NCBI RefSeq assembly: GCF_014284125.1
Contig: NZ_JACOFX010000005.1
Coordinates: 248,001 to 312,000 of the forward strand
DNA from: Undibacterium umbellatum
GTDB taxonomy: Bacteria > Pseudomonadota > Gammaproteobacteria > Burkholderiales > Burkholderiaceae_D
DNA: 64,000 nt
Direction of reading: 5' to 3'
The notes beneath the pieces are model-generated. The model searched no databases, had not been told where the DNA came from, and worked only from the letters and a program-made list of their open reading frames with translations. The translations under genes and the position numbers were made by a program. Positions within the stretch are counted from its first letter, which is position 1. Each line of letters opens with the position of its first letter. This document shows, in pieces, positions 42,153-51,593 of the stretch.

Positions 42153-44447
42153 ATGAACCAGAGCAAGAGAAAGCAGAAATTCTTACGTCGGTCCGCTGCA
42201 GCATTGTTGGTCGCATCAGGAACCGTTGCAGGTAGCGGTATCAGCCAGGCACAAACAGTAACAGCTCCAGCAAGCACTGAAGCCAGCAATGCCGAACCGA
42301 GCACGGTACTGGTAACTGCCCGTCGTCGTGAAGAATCCCTGCAGGATGTGCCGGTCTCCGTCACTGCTTACTCTGCCGAACAACTCTCCAAAACAGCGGT
42401 TCCTGACATTATCGGCCTGGTACAAAGCTTGCCTAACACCACCATGAAAGCTTCGAGGGCCACCAACTCTACTTTGACGGCCTTCATCCGTGGTGTCGGC
42501 CAACAAGACCCACTGGCCGGTTTTGAAGCAGGTGTAGGTATTTATCTGGATGATGTCTACATCGCCCGTCCGCAAGGCGCGGTGTCTGACATCTATGACG
42601 TAGAACGCATAGAAGTATTGCGCGGTCCTCAGGGGACTTTGTATGGCCGCAATACCATAGGCGGTGCCGTCAAATATGTGACGCGCAAACTGAGGCCGGA
42701 AACCGATGTGCGCCTGAAAGCAACGGTAGGTACCTATGGTCAGACCGATGCAGTGCTGACAGCCAGTTTGCCGGTATCTGAAACCCTGCGGGTTGGTGCA
42801 TCACTGGCAAAATTCAAGCGTAATGGTTATGGCAAGAACTTGCTCACGGGTGCCGATAACTATGACAAGGATGTCACCGCTGCCCGCCTGAGCGCAGAGT
42901 TTACACCGTCCTCAAATTTATTCATTCGTGTATCGGCGGATACCAGCCAGGATGATTCCAGCCCCAAGAATGGCCATCGCCTGACCGTCAGCAATGCCAG
43001 CAAGGCACCGATACTCGACAATGTATTTGATACCCGCGCCAATCTGACGACAGCACTGGGCCATTTGCAGCAAGTAAAACAAAGCGGTGGTTCTGCCCTG
43101 ATTGAATGGCAGATCAATAATGAGCTGACCTTCAAATCCATCACCGCCAGCCGCCGCGATACATCTTATGCGCCTATCGATTTTGATTCTCTGCCTGTAG
43201 TTGATCTGGAAGCACCAGCCGTCTACAAAAACCGCCAGTTCAGCCAGGAATTACAACTCAGCTATAGCGGCAAGACCATACAGGGCGTGGCCGGTGTGTA
43301 TTACATTGACGCCAATGCCTATAATAAATTCGATACTCTCCTGAATGGTGCCTTGCCCTTGTCTGTGTTTACCATGGGTGACGTTGACACCAAGGCCTGG
43401 GCCGTGTTTGCTGATGGCAGCATGAGCTTGTCGGACACTATCAGCGTTTCTGCCGGTGGCCGTTATACCTCGGACACGCGCCAGGCCGCAGTTTTGCGTC
43501 AACTATATCTGGGTACCAAGAGTTCACCAGAAATGGGTAACCCAAGTGCAATACTGTTCCGTACTGACACCAATCTGACCAAGAGCGATCTTGATCGTAC
43601 CGATACCAAGTTCACCCCGCGCCTGTCATTGAACTGGAAAGCCAATGCCGATAACAATGTGTACGCTTCCTGGTCGCAAGGCTTCAAGGGTGGTGGTTTT
43701 GATCCGCGCATGAATGTGGTTGGCACCAAGATCAGCCTGGAAAAGGCAAAAATGGGTTACGAGCCGGAGGAAATCGAAACCGTGGAACTGGGTTTGAAGT
43801 CGCAATTCGACAAGGGTCGCATCATGACCAATGCTGCACTGTTCTTCAGTAATTACAAAAACGTGCAGATACCTGGCTCGGTCGCGGTGGATACCAATGG
43901 TGACGGCAAGGATGATAATTTCGCCGGCGTCACCACAAATGCCGGCAAGGCGCGCATCAAGGGTTTTGAACTGGAAGCGACGGCACGTATAACCGATGCC
44001 TTCCGCCTGTCTGGCATGTTCAGCTATATCGATGCGAAGTACACGCAATTTATCGTCGCTGGTGTGGATGTCGCTAGTCAAAAAGTATTCCAGAATACAC
44101 CCAAGCAATCGGCCAACCTGACTGGTAGCTATGACTGGCCGTTGAACCTGGTTGGCAGGAACGGTACGCTGTCGCTGATCTCCAGCTATTCCTATCGCGC
44201 TGCGACCAACCAGTTTGAAACACCAAATGCACTGCTGGATCAGGAAGCTTATTCGCTGTGGGATGCCAGCCTGGTCTGGACTAGCACAGACAAGCGCCTG
44301 CGTGCTGGCTTGCATGGCAAGAACCTCAGCAATACCAAGTACAAGGTCGCAGGTTATCTGTTCCCAACGCTGGGCCTCGAAGGCAGCACCACAGCCTTCT
44401 ATGGCAATCCAAGAACAGTCTCAGCCACGGTGGAATACCGTTTCTAG
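42153..44447 (+). CDS. TonB-dependent receptor
   Basis: A 764-residue outer-membrane receptor, complete. The signal peptide ends near ISQAQ. The plug starts with STVLVTARRREESLQDVPVS and contains GTLYGRNTIGGAVKYVT; the barrel ends VSATVEYRF. It should bring in a compound too large for porins. The gene is followed closely by a hydrolase (24 bp) and a full ABC transporter, which suggests a complete uptake route. AGGAGACAGAAATG is a very good ribosome binding site. Confidence 0.94.
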   Translation: MNQSKRKQKFLRRSAAALLVASGTVAGSGISQAQTVTAPASTEASNAEPSTVLVTARRREESLQDVPVSVTAYSAEQLSKTAVPDIIGLVQSLPNTTMKASRATNSTLTAFIRGVGQQDPLAGFEAGVGIYLDDVYIARPQGAVSDIYDVERIEVLRGPQGTLYGRNTIGGAVKYVTRKLRPETDVRLKATVGTYGQTDAVLTASLPVSETLRVGASLAKFKRNGYGKNLLTGADNYDKDVTAARLSAEFTPSSNLFIRVSADTSQDDSSPKNGHRLTVSNASKAPILDNVFDTRANLTTALGHLQQVKQSGGSALIEWQINNELTFKSITASRRDTSYAPIDFDSLPVVDLEAPAVYKNRQFSQELQLSYSGKTIQGVAGVYYIDANAYNKFDTLLNGALPLSVFTMGDVDTKAWAVFADGSMSLSDTISVSAGGRYTSDTRQAAVLRQLYLGTKSSPEMGNPSAILFRTDTNLTKSDLDRTDTKFTPRLSLNWKANADNNVYASWSQGFKGGGFDPRMNVVGTKISLEKAKMGYEPEEIETVELGLKSQFDKGRIMTNAALFFSNYKNVQIPGSVAVDTNGDGKDDNFAGVTTNAGKARIKGFELEATARITDAFRLSGMFSYIDAKYTQFIVAGVDVASQKVFQNTPKQSANLTGSYDWPLNLVGRNGTLSLISSYSYRAATNQFETPNALLDQEAYSLWDASLVWTSTDKRLRAGLHGKNLSNTKYKVAGYLFPTLGLEGSTTAFYGNPRTVSATVEYRF

Positions 44448-44471
44448 TCTGTGACACCGAGAGGATATTGC

Positions 44472-45344
44472 GTGACTACTTTCACTGACATCAGCTTTAC
44501 CAGTAGCGATGGCCTGCAATTGTATGCGCGGGATTATGCATCGCGTGGTGGGCCGGCCAAATGTCCAGTCATCTGCATTCATGGCCTGACCCGCAACTCT
44601 GGCGATTTTGAAGAGCTGGCACCGTGGATAGCAGAACAGGGCAGGCGTGTGATTGCGGTAGATGTCAGGGGACGCGGGCGTTCCCAGCACGATGCCGACC
44701 CTGATCATTACAATTCAGTCGTGTACGCGAATGATGTCATCAAGCTCGCCCGCGACCTGGGTATCGGCCGAGCAGTGTTCATAGGTACTTCTATGGGTGG
44801 CCTCATCACCATGACGGTGGCGGCGCGCAAATTGAATTTGATCACTGCTGCCATTCTCAATGATGTAGGCCCCGCCTTGTCGGCAAAGGGCTTGGGACGC
44901 ATAGCCGGGTTTGCTGGCAAGACTGTTGAAGTGAATGACTGGGACGAGGCGACGCACTACATACGACAGGTCAACCTGTCTGCTTTTCCTGGTAATAGCA
45001 TGGAAGAATGGGGCAAGTGGGCCAGGCGGGCTTTCGCCGAGAATGTCGATGGAAAGCTGGCACTGCAATATGACTCTAATATTGCCAGGCCCTTGCAAAC
45101 CGGGCAGTTAAAAAGCAAATCCTGGGTCGCCAATTTTGCTTTCCGCCGTTTGGCCAGAAACCGCCCTACACTCTTGATACGCGGTGACCTGTCTGACCTG
45201 GTGGAGCATGAACAACTCGCCTATATGAAAGACCTGGCACCCGACCTGCAATATGCCGAAGTGAGTGGCGTGGGCCATGCCCCCATGCTGATGGAAGCGC
45301 AGGCACAAAAAGCCATCAGGGAATTTTTAGCCTCAGTGGATTAG
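44472..45344 (+). CDS. alpha/beta-fold hydrolase
   Basis: A 290-residue soluble hydrolase. The oxyanion region is CIHGLTRNSGDF, the nucleophile is in GTSMGG (Ser), an Asp is seen in RGDLSDLV and the His in VSGVGHAPML. It is likely an esterase or C-C hydrolase acting in the cytoplasm. I chose the GTG at 44472, which has AGAGGA eight bases upstream; an earlier GTG (44451) is less well placed. Its position between the TonB receptor and the ABC transporter suggests that it acts on the imported molecule. Confidence 0.88.
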   Translation: MTTFTDISFTSSDGLQLYARDYASRGGPAKCPVICIHGLTRNSGDFEELAPWIAEQGRRVIAVDVRGRGRSQHDADPDHYNSVVYANDVIKLARDLGIGRAVFIGTSMGGLITMTVAARKLNLITAAILNDVGPALSAKGLGRIAGFAGKTVEVNDWDEATHYIRQVNLSAFPGNSMEEWGKWARRAFAENVDGKLALQYDSNIARPLQTGQLKSKSWVANFAFRRLARNRPTLLIRGDLSDLVEHEQLAYMKDLAPDLQYAEVSGVGHAPMLMEAQAQKAIREFLASVD

Positions 45345-45442
45345 ACGAATTGCAGTATGCTTATGTGCATTGTCAACAATGCGTAAAAAATATCGCTGAC
45401 AAAATGCATGTTTACCACAACGTAAAACTAGCAGGAGACAAA

Positions 45443-46642
45443 ATGCAACACAAAAACAGCTTTAAACTCATCTGTCTGAGTCTGGCCCTGAGCAGCGTAT
45501 TCGCCTCAGCCAGCAGCCTTGCACAGGATTTGAAAATTGCCCTGATTGCAGGCAAGACTGGTGCCCTGGAAGCTTATGCCAAGGAAACTGAAACCGGCTT
45601 CATGATGGGACTGGAATACCTGACCGGTGGCAAGATGGAAATCAATGGCCGCAAGATCAAGGTCCTTGTCAAGGATGACCAAAGCAAACCTGACCTGGGC
45701 CGCACCGCGCTGGCTGAAGCCTTTGGTGACGACAAGGTCGACATCGCAGTTGGCACCAGTTCCTCTGGTTCGGCGATTGCCATGCTGCCAGTGGCCGAAG
45801 AATACAAAAAAATACTGATCGTCGAGCCTGCTGTGGCTGATGCAATCACCGGCGAAAAATGGAATCGCTACATCTTCCGCACCAGCCGCAATTCCATGCA
45901 GGACGGGCTGGCTGCTGCCAGCACGATCAAGTCTGGCGGCAGTATCGCCTTCCTGGCGCAGGATTATGCCTTTGGCCGCGATGGCGTGAAAGCAGCCAAG
46001 GATGCTCTGGGTGCAGTTGGTGCCAAAGCCAAGATAGTCCACGAAGAGTATGCTGCCCAAAATACCACCGATTTCACCGCGGCAGCCCAGCGTATTTTCG
46101 ATGTGTTGAAAGACAAGCCAGAACCGCGCGTCTTGCAAATCATCTGGGCCGGCCCCAATCCCATGAACAAGCTGGCCGATATGAAGCCAGAGCGCTTTGG
46201 TATAACCCTGGCACCCGGTGGCAATATCCTGCCTGTCATGAAAAACTGGAAAACCTATGTAGGTACCCAGGGTACGATTTATTATTACTACGACTTCCCA
46301 AAAAACAAGATGAATGACTGGCTGGTCGCTGAACACACCAAACGTTTCAAGTCGCCACCAGATTTCTTTACTGCCGGTGGTTTTGCCGCAGCCAGCGCAG
46401 TGTACACAGCCATCAGCAAAGCCAAATCTACCGACACTGAAAAACTCATCACTGCGATGGAAGGCATGGAATTTGATACGCCAAAAGGCAAGATGAATTT
46501 CCGCAAGGAAGACCATCAGGCCTTGCAATCCATGTACCATTTCAAAATCAAGAAAGACCAGAAAAATGAATGGGACTTACTGGAACTGGTCAGGGAAATA
46601 CCTGCCAGCGAATTGCCAGTCCCAGTCAAGAACAAGCGTTGA
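45443..46642 (+). CDS. branched-chain-type (HAAT) ABC transporter substrate-binding protein
   Basis: A 399-residue periplasmic binding protein of the type I, Leu/Ile/Val family. The signal peptide is MQHKNSFKLICLSLALSSVF, and the mature part has KIALIAGKTGALEAYAKETE and the GTSSSGSAIAM region. The ATG at 45443 follows AGGAGACAAA; the open frame reaches back to 45350. It captures a small amide or acid for LivGFHM-type transporters encoded right after it. The ligand is unknown; the receptor and hydrolase nearby argue against simple leucine uptake. Confidence 0.9.
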   Translation: MQHKNSFKLICLSLALSSVFASASSLAQDLKIALIAGKTGALEAYAKETETGFMMGLEYLTGGKMEINGRKIKVLVKDDQSKPDLGRTALAEAFGDDKVDIAVGTSSSGSAIAMLPVAEEYKKILIVEPAVADAITGEKWNRYIFRTSRNSMQDGLAAASTIKSGGSIAFLAQDYAFGRDGVKAAKDALGAVGAKAKIVHEEYAAQNTTDFTAAAQRIFDVLKDKPEPRVLQIIWAGPNPMNKLADMKPERFGITLAPGGNILPVMKNWKTYVGTQGTIYYYYDFPKNKMNDWLVAEHTKRFKSPPDFFTAGGFAAASAVYTAISKAKSTDTEKLITAMEGMEFDTPKGKMNFRKEDHQALQSMYHFKIKKDQKNEWDLLELVREIPASELPVPVKNKR

Positions 46643-46659
46643 TGACGGCAGGTGGAAAA

Positions 46660-47442
46660 ATGAGTGTCTCACCCTCGCTATCGACGCGTAATCTCAGTAT
46701 ACGGTTTGGCGGCCATGTGGCCGTCAATCAGGTGACTGCAGACTTTTATCCCGGTACTTTGACTGTCATCGTAGGCCCGAATGGCGCTGGTAAAACCACT
46801 TACTTCAACCTGATGTCTGGGCAATTGGCCGCCAGCGCAGGCAGTGTACATTTGTTTGGTGTGGACATCACAAGCAAGGGTGCAGCTGAACGCACGCGCA
46901 GGGGTATAGGCAGGGCGTTTCAACTGACCAATCTCTTCCCTAATTTGTCTGTCATCGAAAATGTGCGGCTGGCTGTGCAAAGCAAGGCAGGCCAGGGTTT
47001 GAACATTTTTTCCTTATGGTCTTCCCATGCCAGTCTGTTGAAGCGGGCAGAACATTACCTGCACAAAGTTGCACTGGCAGACCGCAAGTCGGACAAAGTC
47101 TCAGCACTGTCACACGGTGACAAGCGCAAACTCGAAGTTGCCATCTTGCTGGCGCTGGAGCCAGAAGTCATGATGTTTGATGAGCCCACGGCAGGCATGA
47201 GTGTCGATGAAGTGCCAGTGGTGCTGGACCTGATCCACCAGGTCAAGGCCGAACGCAAGAAAACCATCTTGCTGGTTGAGCATAAGATGGACGTAGTGCG
47301 TTCACTTGCTGACCGCATCATCGTCTTGCATAACGGTGCGCTGGTGGCAGATGGTGAACCTGTCAGCGTCATGGCGTCTGCCATCGTGCAGGAAGCTTAT
47401 CTGGGCGTTGCCCCTGAAACCACGGGAGAGCAACATGTCTGA
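46660..47442 (+). CDS. livG: ABC transporter ATP-binding protein, LivG type
   Basis: A 260-residue ATPase. Walker A is GPNGAGKTT, the signature is ALSHGDKRKLEVAI (a degenerate LSGGQ, common in LivG), and Walker B is VMMFDEPTAG. It powers the transporter with the partner ATPase that overlaps its end. A start at 46642, overlapping the preceding stop, is possible, but the ATG at 46660 has AGGTGG before it. The symbol shows family only. Confidence 0.92.
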   Translation: MSVSPSLSTRNLSIRFGGHVAVNQVTADFYPGTLTVIVGPNGAGKTTYFNLMSGQLAASAGSVHLFGVDITSKGAAERTRRGIGRAFQLTNLFPNLSVIENVRLAVQSKAGQGLNIFSLWSSHASLLKRAEHYLHKVALADRKSDKVSALSHGDKRKLEVAILLALEPEVMMFDEPTAGMSVDEVPVVLDLIHQVKAERKKTILLVEHKMDVVRSLADRIIVLHNGALVADGEPVSVMASAIVQEAYLGVAPETTGEQHV

Positions 47443-48160
47443 AGCCATACTGACACTGGCCGGTGTGCATACCCATATCGGCGAATACCATATCCTGCAA
47501 GGCGTGGACATGCAGGTGCCACGTGGCGGTCTTTCGGTTTTGCTGGGTCGTAATGGCGCAGGCAAGACCACGACCCTGCGTACCATCATGGGCTTGTGGA
47601 AAGCCAGCCAGGGCAAGATACATTTTGATGGCCGCGATATCACCGCCATGGCAACGCCAGACATCGCACAGCTAGGCATTGCCTATGTGCCAGAAAGCAT
47701 GGCGATATTCTCTGACCTGACAGTCAAAGAAAACCTGCTGCTGGCAGCACGTAATGGCCCGCTCGATAGCAGCCGAGTCGAATGGATATGCGGCTTCTTT
47801 CCTGCATTGAAAAAGTTTTGGAATTACCCGGCAGGCAATCTGTCCGGCGGTCAAAAACAAATGGTTGCGATCGCCCGCGCCATCGTTGAGCCGCGCAAAC
47901 TGATACTGGTGGATGAACCGACCAAGGGTCTGGCACCTGCCATCATCCTTAGCTTGATGGCTGCCTTCAATGAGCTGAAGGCTAGCGACACCACCATTTT
48001 GCTGGTGGAACAGAATTTCAATTTCGTACGCAAGCTGGGGGACACGGTAGCCGTCATGGATGATGGCCGTGTCGTACATACCGGCAGCATGCAGGCACTG
48101 GCTGAAGACAATGACTTGCAACAGCATTTGCTGGGTTTGTCACTGGCTGCGCATCAATAA
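47435..48160 (+). CDS. livF: ABC transporter ATP-binding protein, LivF type
   Basis: A 241-residue ATPase. Walker A is GRNGAGKTT, the signature is LSGGQKQM and Walker B is LILVDEPTKG. Its start overlaps the livG stop by eight bases, which favours coupled translation and equal amounts. It forms the second nucleotide-binding subunit. Confidence 0.93.
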   Translation: MSEAILTLAGVHTHIGEYHILQGVDMQVPRGGLSVLLGRNGAGKTTTLRTIMGLWKASQGKIHFDGRDITAMATPDIAQLGIAYVPESMAIFSDLTVKENLLLAARNGPLDSSRVEWICGFFPALKKFWNYPAGNLSGGQKQMVAIARAIVEPRKLILVDEPTKGLAPAIILSLMAAFNELKASDTTILLVEQNFNFVRKLGDTVAVMDDGRVVHTGSMQALAEDNDLQQHLLGLSLAAHQ

Positions 48161-48176
48161 AGCAAGAGGAAGAATA

Positions 48177-49208
48177 ATGACAGATACTGTTCTTGATAAT
48201 ACTGCCAAGCCAGAAGTTGCCAGCCTGCCGACAGCGCCACGCGATATCTGGCCGTTGATCCTGGTGCCAGCCCTGGCACTGCTGATGCTGCCACTGGTGG
48301 GAAGCTTCCCCACCTGGATCACCCTGACCGTCGCAGGCCTGGCCATGGGCATGATGATCTTTATCATGGCCAGCGGCCTGACCCTGATCTTTGGCTTGAT
48401 GGATGTATTGAATTTTGGCCACGGCGCTTTTGTTTCCGTCGGTGCCTTCGTCGCTACCCTGGTTTTGTTGCCCATGCATGGCTGGATGGAAGCGGATTCG
48501 CTATTGATGAACCTGACTGCACTGGGCCTGGCTATCCTGCTGGCGATGCTGGCAACCGGCTTGCTGGGCTGGGCGTTCGAACGCATCATCATCATGCCTG
48601 TCTACGGGCAGCATCTGAAACAAATCCTCATCACCATGGGCGGCATGATCGTTGCCGAACAGATGATCAATGTCATCTGGGGTGCAGAGCAAATCCCGCT
48701 ACCGCTGCCGACCAGCTTGCGCGGTTCCATCCTGCTGGGTGATGCTGCCATAGAGAAATACCGCCTGATCGCAGTCGTGGTTGGCTTGCTGGTATTCGTT
48801 GCCATGTTCCTGGTGCTGAACCGCAGCAAGCTGGGTTTGCTGATACGGGCTGGTGTAGAAAATGGCGAAATGGTGGAAGCACTTGGCTACCGCATACGCC
48901 GCCTGTTCGTGCTGGTGTTTGCTGCCGGTTCGGCATTGGCTGGCCTGGGTGGTGTCATGTGGGGGCTGTACAAGGAAAGCCTGACCGCAGCCATGGGCGG
49001 TGACATCATGGTCATGGTGTTCATCGTCATCATCATCGGTGGTCTGGGTTCTGTCGGCGGTTGTTTTATCGGTGCCCTGCTGATGGCACTGGTTGCCAAT
49101 TACGCCGGTTTCCTGGCACCCAAGCTGGCACTGGTGTCCAACATCTTGCTGATGATCGCCGTGCTGCTCTGGCGTCCGACTGGCTTGTACACCGTGGTAA
49201 GGCGTTAA
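48177..49208 (+). CDS. livH: branched-chain-type ABC transporter permease, LivH type
   Basis: A 343-residue inner-membrane protein with eight or nine helices. It includes the LivH signature LIFGLMDVLNFGHGAFVSVG and VIIIGGLGSVGGCFIGA. The first 30 residues are soluble and longer than usual. It forms the channel with LivM. The ATG at 48177 follows AAGAGGAAGA. Confidence 0.93.
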   Translation: MTDTVLDNTAKPEVASLPTAPRDIWPLILVPALALLMLPLVGSFPTWITLTVAGLAMGMMIFIMASGLTLIFGLMDVLNFGHGAFVSVGAFVATLVLLPMHGWMEADSLLMNLTALGLAILLAMLATGLLGWAFERIIIMPVYGQHLKQILITMGGMIVAEQMINVIWGAEQIPLPLPTSLRGSILLGDAAIEKYRLIAVVVGLLVFVAMFLVLNRSKLGLLIRAGVENGEMVEALGYRIRRLFVLVFAAGSALAGLGGVMWGLYKESLTAAMGGDIMVMVFIVIIIGGLGSVGGCFIGALLMALVANYAGFLAPKLALVSNILLMIAVLLWRPTGLYTVVRR

Positions 49209-49211
49209 GAC

Positions 49212-50285
49212 ATGAATGCAATGAAACAAATCCTGTCGGATGATTTTCCACGTAACCGCTGGCTGGCGCTGATCCTTGTGGCGATATTTTTGGGCCTGGC
49301 CTGTGCGCCCTTTATCACCAGCGGAGCCCGGCCTTTGAACACTGCTGCCACCATCTGCGTGTATATCGTGCTGGTTGCTTCGTATGACCTGTTGCTGGGC
49401 TATACCGGCATCGTCTCCTTTGCTCACACCATGTTTTTTGGCATAGGTGCATACGGTATAGGTCTGGCGCTGGCCGGCGGCACGCCAACCTGGGGACTGG
49501 CCGCTATGGGTTTGCTGGCGGCATTGCTGGTGACACTGGTGCTGGCCCTGATCGTTGGTCTTTTTGCCTTGCGTGTGCGCGCAATTTTCTATGCCATGAT
49601 CACGCTGGCGGTAGCGTCTTCCTTTGCTGTGCTGGCATCGCAATTGTCGGATTTTACCGGCGGCGAGGATGGCAAGACTTTTAGTGTTCCGGCTCTCTTG
49701 TCGCCTGCTTATCGCCTGTTTGAGGCAGAGATATTTGGCCGTGTGGTGGATGGCAAGGTGATTACCTATTACATAGTATTTATTGGTAGTGCCCTGTTAT
49801 TCCTGTTCTTGTTGCGGGTCGTCAATTCGCCTTTTGGCCGGGTCTTGCAGGCAATACGCGAAAATGATTTCCGTGCCGAGGCACTTGGTTATCGCACCGT
49901 GTATTACCGCATCTTGGCGAATTGCATTGCGGCCCTGGTTGCAGCCATGGCGGGGGCGTTGATGGCTTTGTGGCTGCGCTATGTCGGGCCCAAGACCATG
50001 CTGAGTTTTGAAGTCATGACAGATATTTTGTTGATCGTGGTGATAGGTGGCATGGGGACGATGTATGGGGCGGTAGTTGGTGCGACCCTGTTCATACTGG
50101 CGCAGAATTATTTGAAGAGTCTGATGGGCGTGGCCTCGTCGTCTTTGGCTGACGTGCCGCTGCTGGCGAGTGCTTTGCATCCGGACAGATGGATGTTGTG
50201 GCTGGGGGTATTGTTTGTGGTGTCTATTTATTTTTTTCCAGCGGGTATAGTTGGGAAATTGAGGGGGGCAACTAAGGCTGGTTGA
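49212..50285 (+). CDS. livM: branched-chain-type ABC transporter permease, LivM type
   Basis: A 357-residue membrane protein. The signature is YDLLLGYTGIVSFAHTMFFG and the cytoplasmic loop has AIRENDFRAEALGYRTVYY. It pairs with LivH and ends the operon that begins with the TonB receptor. No defect is visible. The 585-bp gap after it holds repeats. Confidence 0.93.
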   Translation: MNAMKQILSDDFPRNRWLALILVAIFLGLACAPFITSGARPLNTAATICVYIVLVASYDLLLGYTGIVSFAHTMFFGIGAYGIGLALAGGTPTWGLAAMGLLAALLVTLVLALIVGLFALRVRAIFYAMITLAVASSFAVLASQLSDFTGGEDGKTFSVPALLSPAYRLFEAEIFGRVVDGKVITYYIVFIGSALLFLFLLRVVNSPFGRVLQAIRENDFRAEALGYRTVYYRILANCIAALVAAMAGALMALWLRYVGPKTMLSFEVMTDILLIVVIGGMGTMYGAVVGATLFILAQNYLKSLMGVASSSLADVPLLASALHPDRWMLWLGVLFVVSIYFFPAGIVGKLRGATKAG

Positions 50286-50300
50286 TTTGGTTATGAAATA

Positions 50301-50715
50301 ACCGTGTCCTTTATTTAAGTCTCTCCAGCGTAGGCTGGAGGTTACCGAGCTGGCGCCCCAGTGGTGCTCGTTGCATACTTGAGTTTTTAATAAAGAGATT
50401 GCCCTTCGTGGATACAAGCCGGGTCTCGGCCCGGCGGCCGAAATTCTTTCTTTGCGTCGCCAAAGAAAGAATTCAAAGAAAGGCGACCCAGGCGTAGCCG
50501 CCCCTGCGGGGTGCCCGTTTGTGCAGTACAAAAAATGGGAAATGCCCGAAACTCGCTCCCCTTGCAGGGCGCGCAATCGCTTGCAAGCGATTGCCGTTGC
50601 GCTGGCGAGGTGCATGCACCTCGAAACCCCAGCTACACCTCAAACATGGGCATTTTTTATCCATTTTCTGTACTGCACAAACGGCGTCTACACATGGGAA
50701 CTGCGAAAAGTCAAA
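50301..50715. repeat. structured dispersed repeat, family A copy 2 with inserted hairpin module
   Basis: Similar to 38994-39330. Stems are CTCCAGC/GCTGGAG (50323-50329, 50334-50340), a 13-bp perfect stem (50442-50454 with 50461-50473), and an outer stem of about 27 bp (50521-50547 with 50648-50678). An extra block of about 85 bp inside the outer stem has two perfect palindromes, of 22 bp (50573-50594) and 18 bp (50606-50623), followed by AAACCCCAGCTACACC. Copy 1 lacks this block, which resembles part of 55693-55886. Confidence 0.82.
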
Positions 50716-50769
50716 AGCAACGTCAAACCCAACAGCAACGTCAAACCCAACAGCAACGTCAAACCCAAA
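50716..50769. repeat. three 18-bp tandem repeats
   Basis: The unit AGCAACGTCAAACCCAAC occurs three times in direct contact, the last with one change. It sits at the edge of repeat copy 2. Copy 1 has a less regular CAACTGCAAAGCAACTGC at the same place. It is not a CRISPR array because there are no spacers. Confidence 0.85.
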
Positions 50770-50870
50770 AGCAACACCAACGATTCACGTGATTTTGTCC
50801 CTTAGCTTTTTGCAAGCGGCAGGCCATCCGCGTACTCCCCCTACAAAGCCTGGCCTGTCGTTCCTGCAAA

Positions 50871-51440
50871 TCAGCGGCTATCCTGTAATGAACCAAACTC
50901 CCTGTCCAGTAAGGAATAGCATTTAAGATCAACATAGCGGCCATGCTTGTATTCGCATTCACGCAGTACACCTTCTAGCCTGAACCCTAGTTTTTCTATC
51001 AAGCGCCAGCTGGCGATATTCTCTGGCTCTACCATGGCTTGCAAGCGGTGCAGGCCGAGGTGTTTAAAGCAGTGATTAATGATGACGTTCATGCATTCCG
51101 GTATAACAGCCTTGCCCCAGTGGACGGGCGAAAGCCAGAAACCGGTTTCGGCGCAATGGTGTTCCTGTTCCCATTCGTGCAGGCCGCAAGTGCCTATTAA
51201 TTGTTCAGGTTCCTCTTTATTACAAATACCCCACCACAGGCCTGTGCCGTCCAGCCAGACCTGTTCATACCAGTCCATCTGCTCCTGGCTTGATGCCAGG
51301 GTGTCATAGCTGATGCCATAATATTCAGTGACGCGCGGGTCGGACAATCCGCGAAAAACGGCGGGCATATCGGTAGCGACGATGCGGCGCAGTTGATAGT
51401 TTGGTGTCTGTAGTACGGGGAAGGGTTTGGTTTCAGACAT
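50871..51440 (-). CDS. GNAT family N-acetyltransferase (RimJ/RimL-like)
   Basis: A 189-residue acetyltransferase. Acetyl-CoA-binding parts are ETGFWLSPVHWGKAVIPEC and VEPENIASWRLIEKLGFRLEG (partly shown), typical of the RimJ/RimL ribosomal-protein and antibiotic acetyltransferases. The start MSETKPFPVL is chosen at 51440; the frame extends 18 codons further. The substrate is unknown. It stands alone. Confidence 0.86.
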   Translation of the reverse strand: MSETKPFPVLQTPNYQLRRIVATDMPAVFRGLSDPRVTEYYGISYDTLASSQEQMDWYEQVWLDGTGLWWGICNKEEPEQLIGTCGLHEWEQEHHCAETGFWLSPVHWGKAVIPECMNVIINHCFKHLGLHRLQAMVEPENIASWRLIEKLGFRLEGVLRECEYKHGRYVDLKCYSLLDREFGSLQDSR

Positions 51441-51593
51441 ATAAGCTTTGCAAAAACAGGTAACAATTAGACATTCTAATGCCTGTAGAGGCATGGAGTC
51501 GCGCTGTTCTGTAACTCCTTAACAGCGCAAAATCTGGGATAATCCGTCTGCTCGTTATCAGCGAGTGAATTGATTAACAATATTGAAGAAATA

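Noticed and set aside
48699..49643. 314-residue minus-strand frame rich in Gln and His
   Set aside because: It is the antisense shadow of livH and livM, which have clear family signatures.
50716..50769. Possible CRISPR array
   Set aside because: Three 18-bp units are in direct tandem with no spacers, and no cas genes are near.
50452..50805. Open frames reading NVKPNS-type repeats
   Set aside because: They arise from hairpin repeats and the 18-bp tandem units; no ribosome site and no likeness to known proteins.
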